Source: Azonexaceae bacterium (GTDB lineage: Bacteria; Pseudomonadota; Gammaproteobacteria; Burkholderiales; Rhodocyclaceae). From it: a stretch of 15,218 nt of DNA. The translations under genes and the position numbers were made by a program. Position 1 is the stretch's first letter, and each line of letters starts with the position of its first letter. Below the pieces are notes generated by a model. That model saw only the letters and a program-made list of their open reading frames with translations, searched no databases and was not told where the DNA came from. This document shows positions 1 through 7,297 of this stretch, piece after piece. Location: positions 1-15,218 of the forward strand of contig SSTB01000097.1 of assembly GCA_009469665.1 (NCBI GenBank). The letters run 5' to 3'.

Positions 1-135
1 GGGCCTAGGCGGGAAGTCGTCACCCACGATGGCCTGCCCATCAACTTTTTCGGCCTCGCCGACCTCAAGGCCAACAAACGCGCCTCGGGCCGCCCCCGCG
101 ACCTCGGCGACCTGGAGAAAATTCTTTTGCCATGA
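1..135 (+). CDS. C-terminal fragment of a possible nucleotidyltransferase-like protein
   Basis: Frame 1 is open from the left edge and ends at TGA 133-135, giving 44 residues; the start lies outside the window. The visible tail reads roughly GLPINFFGLADLKANKRAS followed by GRPRDLGDLEKIL. A Lys/Arg-rich 'ANKRASGRPRDLGDLE' ending resembles the C-termini of small nucleotidyltransferase-like proteins, including some toxin-antitoxin-associated ones, where 'NKxAxGRxKDLxDLE' closes the fold. That similarity is recalled, not searched. The stop overlaps the ATG of the GH57 gene (ATGA, 132-135), so the two are probably co-transcribed and translationally coupled. The coding call is fairly firm because of the overlap and the codon use; the family call is tentative. 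Confidence 0.55.
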   Translation, partial: GPRREVVTHDGLPINFFGLADLKANKRASGRPRDLGDLEKILLP

Positions 136-2105
136 CCCACCCCGTCACCCTCCTCCTCGGCGTCCATGCCCACCAGCCCGTGGGCAACTTTCCCGAGGTC
201 ATCGAAGACGCCCACCAGCGCTGCTACAAGCCCTTCCTGGAAACACTCTTCGCCTATCCGGATTTCCGCTTCGCCGCCCATTTCTCCGGCTGGCTACTGG
301 ACTGGCTGCGGGAAAGGCACCCGGATGACATGGAGCTACTGGCGGCCATGGTACGGCGGGGACAGGTGGAGCTGTTCAGCTCCGGCGACACGGAGCCGGT
401 GCTGGCCGCCATCCCGCACCGGGACCGGGTAGGGCAGATCAAGGCGCTCAACGACAAGCTGACGGCCTGGACCGGCGTGACCCCCACTGGCGCCTGGCTC
501 ACCGAGCGGGTGTGGGAATCGGCGGTGGTGCCTGCCCTGGCGCAAACCGGCATCCGCTACGTGACGGTGGATGACTACCATTTCTTCTGCACCGGCAAGA
601 ATGCCGCCGACCTGGACGGCTGCTTCACCACCGAGGAGGGCGGCACCCGCCTGGACCTCTTTCCCATCTCGGAAGCGTTGCGCTACCGCCTGCCCTTCTC
701 GCCCGCCCACGAGGTGGTCGGCTACCTGGAACACCTGGCCGACCAGGACCATGCAGGGGCCGTCTATTTCGACGACATCGAGAAATTCGGCATCTGGCCG
801 GAGACCTACGAGTGGGTCTACAACCGCGGCTGGCTCAGGGCCTTCATCGAGGGCGTGCTGGCCAGCCCCAAGGTGCGCACCGGCACCTACGCCGATTTCC
901 ACCGCCAGCACGCCACCCGCGGCGTGGTCTATCTGCCCACCGCCTCCTACAGCGAGATGAACGAGTGGACCCTGCCCATGCCCGCCGCCGCCACCTACGC
1001 CGCCCTGCTGACCAAGGAAAAGGCCGAAGGGCGCGGCGACCTGCACCGGCCCTTCCTGCGCGGCGGCATCTGGCGCAACTTCCTCACCCGCTACCCGGAA
1101 GCCAACTGGATGCACAAGCGCATGCTGGGGCTTTCCAAGCGCCTCGCCGCCCTGCCTTCTCCGCCGCAGGAACTCACCGCCGAGCTCTACCGCGCCCAGG
1201 CCAACGACGCCTACTGGCACGGCCTGTTCGGCGGCCTCTACCTGCCCCACCTGCGCCGGGCGGTGTGGAACAACCTGGCGGCCCTGGAAGCGGGCCTGGA
1301 CAAACTGGCGGCGCGCCCGCCGGTGACCGCCGGCGACCTCGACCACGACGGCCACCAGGAAACCCTGGCCCACACCTGCGCCCTGCAACTGGTGTTGCGC
1401 GACGACGGCCTGGGCGCCGCCCACGAACTCACCAGCTACGCCCTGTGCCACAATTTCGGCGACACCCTGCGCCGCTATCCCGAGCACTATCACGCCAAGA
1501 TCGACAGCGGCCCCTCGGCCCACGCCGGCGAGGGCATCGCCTCGGCCCACGACATCGTGCGCTTCAAGCATCCGGTGGGTGCGGAGGATGTGGTCCCCGA
1601 TACCTTGCCCCGGGCCGTCGGCCTGGATCGCCTGGATGGCAAGCCCCTCACCGACTACCTGCCGGCCGGGGATCTCGCCTTCGCACGTTCCGGCGTCGCC
1701 AAGACCTACGCCCTCGACGGCACCACCCTCACCGTCACCTGGCGCCTCACCGGCCTCGCCGGCCACCGCCTGGAAACCGTGCTCAATCTGGCCATGCCCA
1801 GTTGCGACGGCTTCCTCGGCCGCTACGTGGCGCCAGACGGCAGCATCCCCGGCGGATTCGGCCAGCCGCTGGCCCTCGCCGAGGCCCCTGGCGTGACCCT
1901 GGAAGATGGCGTTCTCGGCGGCGCCCTGCGCCTTGCCTGCGCGCCGCCGGCAGCCATCACTGGCCGGCCCCACCATACGGTTTCCCAATCCGAGGCCGGC
2001 TTTGAGAAAATCATGCAGGCAGCGGAAATCGTGCTGGCCTGGAACATTCCCGGCGACGACTGCCACATCCGACTCCAACTCACCGTCGAGGCCATCCGCC
2101 CATGA
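132..2105 (+). CDS. GH57 4-alpha-glucanotransferase / alpha-amylase family protein
   Basis: 657 aa, almost the length of the Thermococcus litoralis 4-alpha-glucanotransferase (659 aa), the model for this branch of glycoside hydrolase family 57. These enzymes move or hydrolyse alpha-1,4-glucan segments in the cytoplasm; no signal peptide is seen. The family motifs are present in order: HAHQP (12-16), the ELFSSGDTEP segment (80-89), AWLTERVWE (121-129) with Glu125 as expected nucleophile, YFDDIEKFGIWPE (212-224) with the Asp214-Asp215 pair holding the expected acid/base, and YSEMNEWTLP (273-282). The catalytic barrel should cover about 5-290, followed by the helical DUF1925 region (about 300-390) and a beta-rich DUF1926 C-terminal domain. 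One oddity is Ile216, where many relatives have Gly (DDGEKFG). The start overlaps the upstream stop and the stop overlaps glgP, both as ATGA. The choice between transferase and amylase cannot be settled from sequence. Confidence 0.9.
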   Translation: MTHPVTLLLGVHAHQPVGNFPEVIEDAHQRCYKPFLETLFAYPDFRFAAHFSGWLLDWLRERHPDDMELLAAMVRRGQVELFSSGDTEPVLAAIPHRDRVGQIKALNDKLTAWTGVTPTGAWLTERVWESAVVPALAQTGIRYVTVDDYHFFCTGKNAADLDGCFTTEEGGTRLDLFPISEALRYRLPFSPAHEVVGYLEHLADQDHAGAVYFDDIEKFGIWPETYEWVYNRGWLRAFIEGVLASPKVRTGTYADFHRQHATRGVVYLPTASYSEMNEWTLPMPAAATYAALLTKEKAEGRGDLHRPFLRGGIWRNFLTRYPEANWMHKRMLGLSKRLAALPSPPQELTAELYRAQANDAYWHGLFGGLYLPHLRRAVWNNLAALEAGLDKLAARPPVTAGDLDHDGHQETLAHTCALQLVLRDDGLGAAHELTSYALCHNFGDTLRRYPEHYHAKIDSGPSAHAGEGIASAHDIVRFKHPVGAEDVVPDTLPRAVGLDRLDGKPLTDYLPAGDLAFARSGVAKTYALDGTTLTVTWRLTGLAGHRLETVLNLAMPSCDGFLGRYVAPDGSIPGGFGQPLALAEAPGVTLEDGVLGGALRLACAPPAAITGRPHHTVSQSEAGFEKIMQAAEIVLAWNIPGDDCHIRLQLTVEAIRP

Positions 2106-4669
2106 CCGGCACTCTCTATCACCTCGAAGTCAATCCGGAAATCCCGCCCCGCCTCGAACGCCTGGAGGAACTGGCCAACAACCTCTGGTATAGCTGGGAC
2201 CGTCCCAGCCGGGCGCTGTTCGCCAGCCTGTCCAGCGCCCTGTGGCAGGCCACCGGCCACAACCCCAAGGCTTTCCTGAAGCGTGCCGACCAGAAACGCC
2301 TGGAAGCCGCTGCGGACAATCCGGTCTATCTGGGTTCGCTCAATCGCGTCCTGTCGGCCTACGACACGTACCACGGCCTTCCGGTGGGCAGCCATCCCCA
2401 CGCGCGCCCTTTCCGGAACGACGATCTGATCGCCTATTTCTGCGCCGAATTCGGCTTTCATGAAAGCCTGCCCATCTACTCCGGCGGCCTGGGCATCCTG
2501 GCCGGCGACCACTGCAAGGCGGCCAGTGACCTGGGCCTGCCTTTTGTCGGCGTCGGACTGCTTTACCGCCAGGGCTACTTCCACCAGACCCTGGATGGCG
2601 ACGGCCGCCAGCATGCGACCTACAGCGATTCCGATTTCGACGACCTGCCCGTGACGCCGCTCACCACGCCGGAGGGCGGCGACGTGCGGGTTTCCATCGA
2701 CATGCCCGGCCGCACGGTGCAGGTCAAGGTGTGGGAGGTGCGGGTCGGCCACGTGCGCCTTATCCTCCTCGACACCTGGCTGCCGGAAAACTCCGACCAC
2801 GACCGGGAAATCACCCACCGCCTCTACGGCGGCGACCGCAGCACACGCATCGAGCAGGAAATCCTTTTGGGGGTGGGCGGTGTACGCGCCCTGGCCGCCG
2901 TGGGACTCAAGCCCACCGTGTGGCACGTGAATGAAGGCCACGCCGCCTTCCTGATCCTGGAGCGCATCCGCGGCCTGATGCAAGCGGGCCTGGACTACGC
3001 CGCCGCCCTGGAGGCGGTGGCCGCCAACGTGGTCTTTACCACCCATACCCCGGTCCCGGCGGGCCACGACCATTTTTCCGAAGCCATGATCCGCGAGTAC
3101 TTCGGCCGCTGGTGCCAGGATTTGGGCATCGCCTGCGACCAGGTCGTCGCCCTCGGCATGGAACCGGGCAAGAGCGAGTTCAACATGACCGCCCTGGCCA
3201 TCCGAGGCTCTCGCCACCACAACGGAGTGTCCCGCATCCACGGCGAAGTGTCGGCCCGCATCTGCGGCCACCTGTGGCCCCAGGTGGCGGCCGAGGAAAA
3301 CCCCATGGACTACGTGACCAACGGCGTCCATATCCCCACCTTCCTGGCCACCGAATGGTACGAGACCTTCGACCGCTACCTGGGCGTCGGCTGGCAGCAA
3401 CGGCAAACCGATGGGGCCTGCTGGGAGGGCGTCGAGCGCATCCCGGACCAGACCTTCTGGAGCATCCGTCAGTTGCTCAAATCCCAGTTGCTGCACCTAG
3501 TGCGCGCCCGCATTCGCGAGCAGCATGGCCGCAACCAGGGCTCCCCCGCCCATCTTGATCGCCTGCTCCGCCTGGCCGACCCGGGCAAGCCCAATGTACT
3601 CACCATCGGTTTCGCCCGCCGCTTCGCCACCTACAAGCGGGCGGCCCTCCTCTTCCAGGACCCTGCCTGGCTGGAGGAGATCGTCTCCGACCCGGAACGG
3701 CCCGTGCTCTTCCTTTTCGCCGGCAAGGCGCACCCGGCGGACCAACCCGGCCAGGAGATCATCCGCAGCATCGCCGACATGGCCCGCCGGCCGGAGTTCG
3801 AAGGGCGCATCCTGCTGGTGGAAGGCTATGACCTGCACCTCTCGCGCCGTCTGGTGGCCGGGGTGGACGTGTGGCTCAACAATCCCATCTACCCCCTGGA
3901 AGCCTCAGGCACGTCCGGAATGAAGGCGGCCATGAACGGCGCCATCAACCTCTCGGTCCTCGACGGCTGGTGGGGCGAGGGTTACGAGGTGCGGGACGGC
4001 ATTCCCAATGGCTGGGCCATCAAGCCCGCCTCGGGCCATCTGGACGAAGCCCGGCGCGACGCCGAAGAGGCCCGCACGCTGTACGAACTGCTGCAGGACC
4101 AGGTGGTCCCCACCTACTACCGCACCGGTCCCATGGGCTATTCCCCCGAATGGGTGGCCATCGCCAAGCGCTCCATCGCCAGCATCACGCCGCGCTTCAA
4201 CGTGGCCCGCATGGTGGGCGAATACGCCCAGAAGTTCTACGCCCCCGCCGCTCGCCAGGGACGCCGCTACGCCGCCGACGGCTACACCCCGGCCTGCGAC
4301 GTAGCCGCCTGGAAGGCCCGCGTCCGCGCCGCCTGGCCGGCGGTCCGCCTGCGTCGCCTGGACGAACCCACCCGGCGCATGAAATTCGGTCAGGCCCTGC
4401 GCCTTGAAGTGGCAGTGCAACTCGATGGCCTGGCACCTTCGGACGTGACGGTTGAAGCCCTCTTCGGCCGGCCGGACAGCGAGCACTACCACTCCCGCGC
4501 CCGCCACTACGAACTGGCCCCCATCGGCGCCAACGACCGGGGTGAGCAGATTTTCGCCCTGGACCTGACGCCGGAGCAGTGCGGCAAGCTGGAATACCGG
4601 CTGCGCGCCTTCCCCTCCCACCCCCTGCTGACCCACAAGTTCGAACTGGGTCTCATGGCCTGGCTGTGA
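2102..4669 (+). CDS. glgP: Alpha-glucan (glycogen/maltodextrin) phosphorylase
   Basis: 855 aa. It should cleave alpha-1,4-glucans with phosphate, releasing glucose-1-phosphate, using pyridoxal phosphate. The N-terminus (about 10-110, with ANNLWYSWDRPSRALF) matches the DUF3417-type extension of the 'short' bacterial/archaeal phosphorylases such as Thermotoga AgpA, not the E. coli GlgP/MalP form. Recognisable segments are YSGGLGILAGDHCKAASDLG (126-145), GVGLLYRQGYFHQ (150-162), HVNEGHAAF, the FTTHTPVPAGHDHF loop, and GTSGMKAAMNG (603-613), in which Lys608 should form the Schiff base with PLP. The C-terminal ~150 residues look like an added beta-rich domain seen in this subgroup. ATG 2102 overlaps the GH57 stop by four bases, implying coupled translation. 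The pairing makes sense: the GH57 enzyme can lengthen short oligosaccharides into phosphorylase substrates (inference). Confidence 0.95.
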   Translation: MTGTLYHLEVNPEIPPRLERLEELANNLWYSWDRPSRALFASLSSALWQATGHNPKAFLKRADQKRLEAAADNPVYLGSLNRVLSAYDTYHGLPVGSHPHARPFRNDDLIAYFCAEFGFHESLPIYSGGLGILAGDHCKAASDLGLPFVGVGLLYRQGYFHQTLDGDGRQHATYSDSDFDDLPVTPLTTPEGGDVRVSIDMPGRTVQVKVWEVRVGHVRLILLDTWLPENSDHDREITHRLYGGDRSTRIEQEILLGVGGVRALAAVGLKPTVWHVNEGHAAFLILERIRGLMQAGLDYAAALEAVAANVVFTTHTPVPAGHDHFSEAMIREYFGRWCQDLGIACDQVVALGMEPGKSEFNMTALAIRGSRHHNGVSRIHGEVSARICGHLWPQVAAEENPMDYVTNGVHIPTFLATEWYETFDRYLGVGWQQRQTDGACWEGVERIPDQTFWSIRQLLKSQLLHLVRARIREQHGRNQGSPAHLDRLLRLADPGKPNVLTIGFARRFATYKRAALLFQDPAWLEEIVSDPERPVLFLFAGKAHPADQPGQEIIRSIADMARRPEFEGRILLVEGYDLHLSRRLVAGVDVWLNNPIYPLEASGTSGMKAAMNGAINLSVLDGWWGEGYEVRDGIPNGWAIKPASGHLDEARRDAEEARTLYELLQDQVVPTYYRTGPMGYSPEWVAIAKRSIASITPRFNVARMVGEYAQKFYAPAARQGRRYAADGYTPACDVAAWKARVRAAWPAVRLRRLDEPTRRMKFGQALRLEVAVQLDGLAPSDVTVEALFGRPDSEHYHSRARHYELAPIGANDRGEQIFALDLTPEQCGKLEYRLRAFPSHPLLTHKFELGLMAWL

Positions 4670-4691
4670 AGCCCGTCCACAGTAGGGCGTC

Positions 4692-6272
4692 ATGAGCGCC
4701 GTCGGCTCCCCCGCCTGGAAGGCCCTCGAAGCCCTGGCTGCCGCGCAGGGTTCTACTCACCTGCGCGCGCGGTTCGCCACCGACCCAGAGCGCTTCGGGC
4801 ATTTTTCCCGTCGCCAGCGCGACCTTCTGATCGATTTTTCCAAGCAGCGCATCAGCTTGGAAGTCTTCGCTGCCCTCCTGGATCTGGCCCAAGCCGCGGA
4901 CCTGGAAGGCTGGCGCGAGAAACTTGCTGCCGGAGAGGCGATCAACAGCAGCGAAGGCCGCGCCGTACGACACATGGACCTGCGCGCCGGAACCTCCGCC
5001 CCGGCGGCCGTGCAGGCCGTACTGGCGCGCCTGCGGGACTTCTGCACCGCCATCCACGACGGAGCCTGGCGGGGCTATTCCGGCGAGCGCATTACCGACG
5101 TGGTCAATCTGGGTATCGGCGGCTCCGACCTGGGTCCCCGCATGGCGGTGCGGGCCCTGGCCTCCCGCCATCTGCCGGACATCACCCTTCATTTCGTCGC
5201 CAACGTGGACGGCGCAGATCTCGCCACCACCCTGGACGGCCTCAATCCCCGCCGTACGCTCTTCATCGTCGCCAGCAAGACCTTCACCACCCTGGAGACC
5301 ATGACCAATGCGGCCAGCGCCCGGGAATGGCTGGTCGGCGCCGCAGGAAGCAGCGCCGCCGTGGCGCGGCACTTTGTGGCCCTGTCGACCAATCTCGCCG
5401 CCACCAGCGCCTTCGGCATCGCGCCAAAAAATGTTTTCGAATTCTGGGACTGGGTGGGGGGCCGCTTCTCCCTGTGGTCCGCCATCGGCCTCCCCATAGC
5501 CCTGGCGACTGGCTTCCACGCCTTCGAGGAACTGCTGGCCGGAGCCCACGACCTCGACCAGCATTTCCTCACGGCCCCCGCCGCCGACAATCTTCCCCTG
5601 CTGCTCGCCCTGCTGGGGGTCTGGAACAGCGGCTTCCTCGGCGCCGACAGTCACGCCGTCCTGCCCTATAGCCAGTCCCTGGAGCTCTTCCCCGCCCATC
5701 TGCAGCAGCTCGAAATGGAAAGCAACGGCAAGCAGGTGGGCCGCGACGGCCAGCTGGTAGGCGTCTCCACCTGCCCGGTGCTCTGGGGCGAAGCGGGCAC
5801 CAATGGGCAGCATTCCTTTTACCAGCTCCTCCACCAGGGGGGCCGCCTCATCCCCTGCGATTTCATCGCTCTCAAGGAACCGGATTTCCCCCTGCACGGC
5901 CATCACACGCAACTGCTCGCCAACTGCCTCGCCCAGTCCGCCGCCCTGGCCTTCGGCCAGACCGCCGAAGAAGCCCGCGCCGCCGGTGCGCCGGAAGCCC
6001 TGGTCCCGTTCAAGGTCTTTCCCGGCAATCAGCCCTCGACGACCCTGGTGCTGCCCCGCCTCGACCCCTACAACCTGGGCCGCCTCATCGCCCTCTATGA
6101 GCACAAGGTGTTCTGCCAGGGTGTCCTGTGGGGCCTCAATTCCTTCGACCAGTGGGGCGTCGAACTGGGGAAGACCCTGGCCGGCCGCCTCGCCCCCGCT
6201 CTGGAGGGAGGGGCAAGCGACGCATTCGACGCTTCCACCCGCGGGCTGATCGAAGCCCTGAGGCGAGGCTGA
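4692..6272 (+). CDS. pgi: Glucose-6-phosphate isomerase
   Basis: 526 aa, slightly shorter than E. coli Pgi (549). It interconverts glucose-6-phosphate and fructose-6-phosphate in the cytoplasm. Family marks are NLGIGGSDLGPRMA (139-152), the phosphate-binding SKTFTTLET (195-203), signature 1 as DWVGGRFSLWSAIG (253-266), and ESNGKQV (343-349). The catalytic residues expected from the family are present: Glu367 in WGEAGTNGQH, His381 in LLHQG and Lys494 in WGVELGK. The gene begins 22 bases after the glgP stop, with a weak AGGGC ribosome-binding stretch about 5 bases before the ATG, so it probably shares the glycogen transcript. Its product connects phosphorylase-derived hexose phosphate (after a phosphoglucomutase encoded elsewhere) with glycolysis and gluconeogenesis. 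No missing key residue was seen. Confidence 0.96.
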   Translation: MSAVGSPAWKALEALAAAQGSTHLRARFATDPERFGHFSRRQRDLLIDFSKQRISLEVFAALLDLAQAADLEGWREKLAAGEAINSSEGRAVRHMDLRAGTSAPAAVQAVLARLRDFCTAIHDGAWRGYSGERITDVVNLGIGGSDLGPRMAVRALASRHLPDITLHFVANVDGADLATTLDGLNPRRTLFIVASKTFTTLETMTNAASAREWLVGAAGSSAAVARHFVALSTNLAATSAFGIAPKNVFEFWDWVGGRFSLWSAIGLPIALATGFHAFEELLAGAHDLDQHFLTAPAADNLPLLLALLGVWNSGFLGADSHAVLPYSQSLELFPAHLQQLEMESNGKQVGRDGQLVGVSTCPVLWGEAGTNGQHSFYQLLHQGGRLIPCDFIALKEPDFPLHGHHTQLLANCLAQSAALAFGQTAEEARAAGAPEALVPFKVFPGNQPSTTLVLPRLDPYNLGRLIALYEHKVFCQGVLWGLNSFDQWGVELGKTLAGRLAPALEGGASDAFDASTRGLIEALRRG

Positions 6273-6300
6273 TACTTTTCCCACCCCCCGGAGCTTCCCC

Positions 6301-7221
6301 ATGAGAAGATTTCTTGCTGCCCTCGCCATCGCGCTGTGGTCCGTTCTCGCCCCCGCCGCGGTCATCAACATCGAGTTCGAATTCACCCCCTTCGTCGGCG
6401 ACGTGGCCAAGCCCGAAGTCGAGGCGGTGCCGGGCAAGGCTCGCATCCTGGTCAATAACATCCCCATCGGCGAGCAGGAAATCCGCAAACAGTCCATGCC
6501 GGTGCTCTTCGAGCGGCGGGAGATCGCGCCGGCGGTTTGGATCACCGGCCAGTCCATGGCCCTGGGGCTGAGGAAGGGCAAGAACGTCCTGCGCATCGAA
6601 TTCGAACCGGCGGATACCAAGCAGTCCTATCAGACCAGCCTCAAGTGGGCCCAGGTCACCGATCAGGTGACCCAGGAAACCCGAGGCAATGCCACGACCA
6701 CCACCAATCAGGCAGGTGAAGGCCAGGAGCGCAAGAAGGCCCAGGGCAAGGCGGTGGTGGAAAAGGAATTTGTCGCCGACTTCGCCCCCGATCGCCCCTG
6801 GCACCGCTACCCTGCGGTCAGCAACCTTTCCGACGATGACCGCCAGAAGATCGCTGCCCTGGTGAAGGAACGCGCCGAGGCCTTCGCCCCCAATTTCGAC
6901 CGCTTCTACAAGATTCTCGAAGCGCGGCCCAATATCCAGGTCGCCGACGTGAAGAAGCTCAAGTGCCTGGACAAGGCCTACGCGGCCGGCGTGCGCATCC
7001 AGGGACCGGCGCCCGCCGACCTGGACATCGCCACCACGGGCAGCGCAGCGGTGGCCGTGGCCCGCCGCGGCGGCGATCTCTTTTCCGCCGACCAGAAAGC
7101 CTTCGCCAAACTCAAGGGCAACGACACCCAGATGTGCGTGGGCATTTCCCTGAGCGTCGCCTATCCGCCCCGGCTGGTGGTGGTGCGCAGTCCGGAAGGC
7201 CTCTGGCAGGTGGCGGATTGA
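6301..7221 (+). CDS. Secreted/periplasmic protein of unknown function
   Basis: 306 aa; I do not recognise a named family. The N-terminus is a clear Sec signal peptide: MRR, then a hydrophobic run (FLAALAIALWSVLAPAA), with cleavage likely near Ala19-Ala20. The mature N-terminal part (about 21-120) alternates like a beta-sandwich and includes the segment RKGKNVLRIEFEP. A hydrophilic Thr/Gln/Lys-rich linker follows (about 120-155), then a mixed alpha/beta C-terminal part containing the only two mature cysteines, Cys222 and Cys279, which could form a disulfide. There is no lipobox and no membrane segment beyond the signal. A GGAG ribosome-binding site sits about 8 bases before ATG 6301, 28 bases after pgi and 76 bases before glgA. 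An exported protein inside a cytoplasmic glycogen cluster is unexpected. The gene is real by signal peptide, spacing and codon use; its function is unknown. Confidence 0.85.
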   Translation: MRRFLAALAIALWSVLAPAAVINIEFEFTPFVGDVAKPEVEAVPGKARILVNNIPIGEQEIRKQSMPVLFERREIAPAVWITGQSMALGLRKGKNVLRIEFEPADTKQSYQTSLKWAQVTDQVTQETRGNATTTTNQAGEGQERKKAQGKAVVEKEFVADFAPDRPWHRYPAVSNLSDDDRQKIAALVKERAEAFAPNFDRFYKILEARPNIQVADVKKLKCLDKAYAAGVRIQGPAPADLDIATTGSAAVAVARRGGDLFSADQKAFAKLKGNDTQMCVGISLSVAYPPRLVVVRSPEGLWQVAD

Positions 7222-7250
7222 GGCCGCTCCTCTGGGTCGCAAGCGACACA

Positions 7251-7283
7251 CCCGGGAACAGGCCAGGGGCGGCCATTCCCGGG
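7251..7283 (+). promoter_or_regulatory. Nested inverted repeat just upstream of glgA
   Basis: CCCGGGAA (7251-7258) pairs with TTCCCGGG (7276-7283). Inside it GGCC (7261-7264) pairs with GGCC (7271-7274) around an AGGGGC loop, giving a long imperfect hairpin in the leader. It ends one base before the GAGGGA ribosome-binding site (7285-7290) of glgA. There is no T-tract, so it does not look like an intrinsic terminator. It could affect translation initiation or mRNA processing, or be a dispersed repeat unit. The structure is visible; the function is inference. Confidence 0.4.
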
Positions 7284-7297
7284 CGAGGGATTGCGGG

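Noticed and set aside
336..2078. 580-codon open frame on the minus strand opposite the GH57 gene
   Set aside because: It is a mirror of high-GC codon bias. The translation is a Gly/Ala/Val/Gln-rich string with no motif, while the plus strand carries all GH57 motifs.
1823..3496. 557-codon open frame on the minus strand spanning the GH57/glgP junction
   Set aside because: It runs across two well-supported genes, has low-complexity composition and matches no family I know.
4653..6620. 655-codon open frame on the minus strand opposite pgi
   Set aside because: It is longer than pgi itself, but the pgi catalytic residues lie on the plus strand and the antisense product looks like GC-skew noise.
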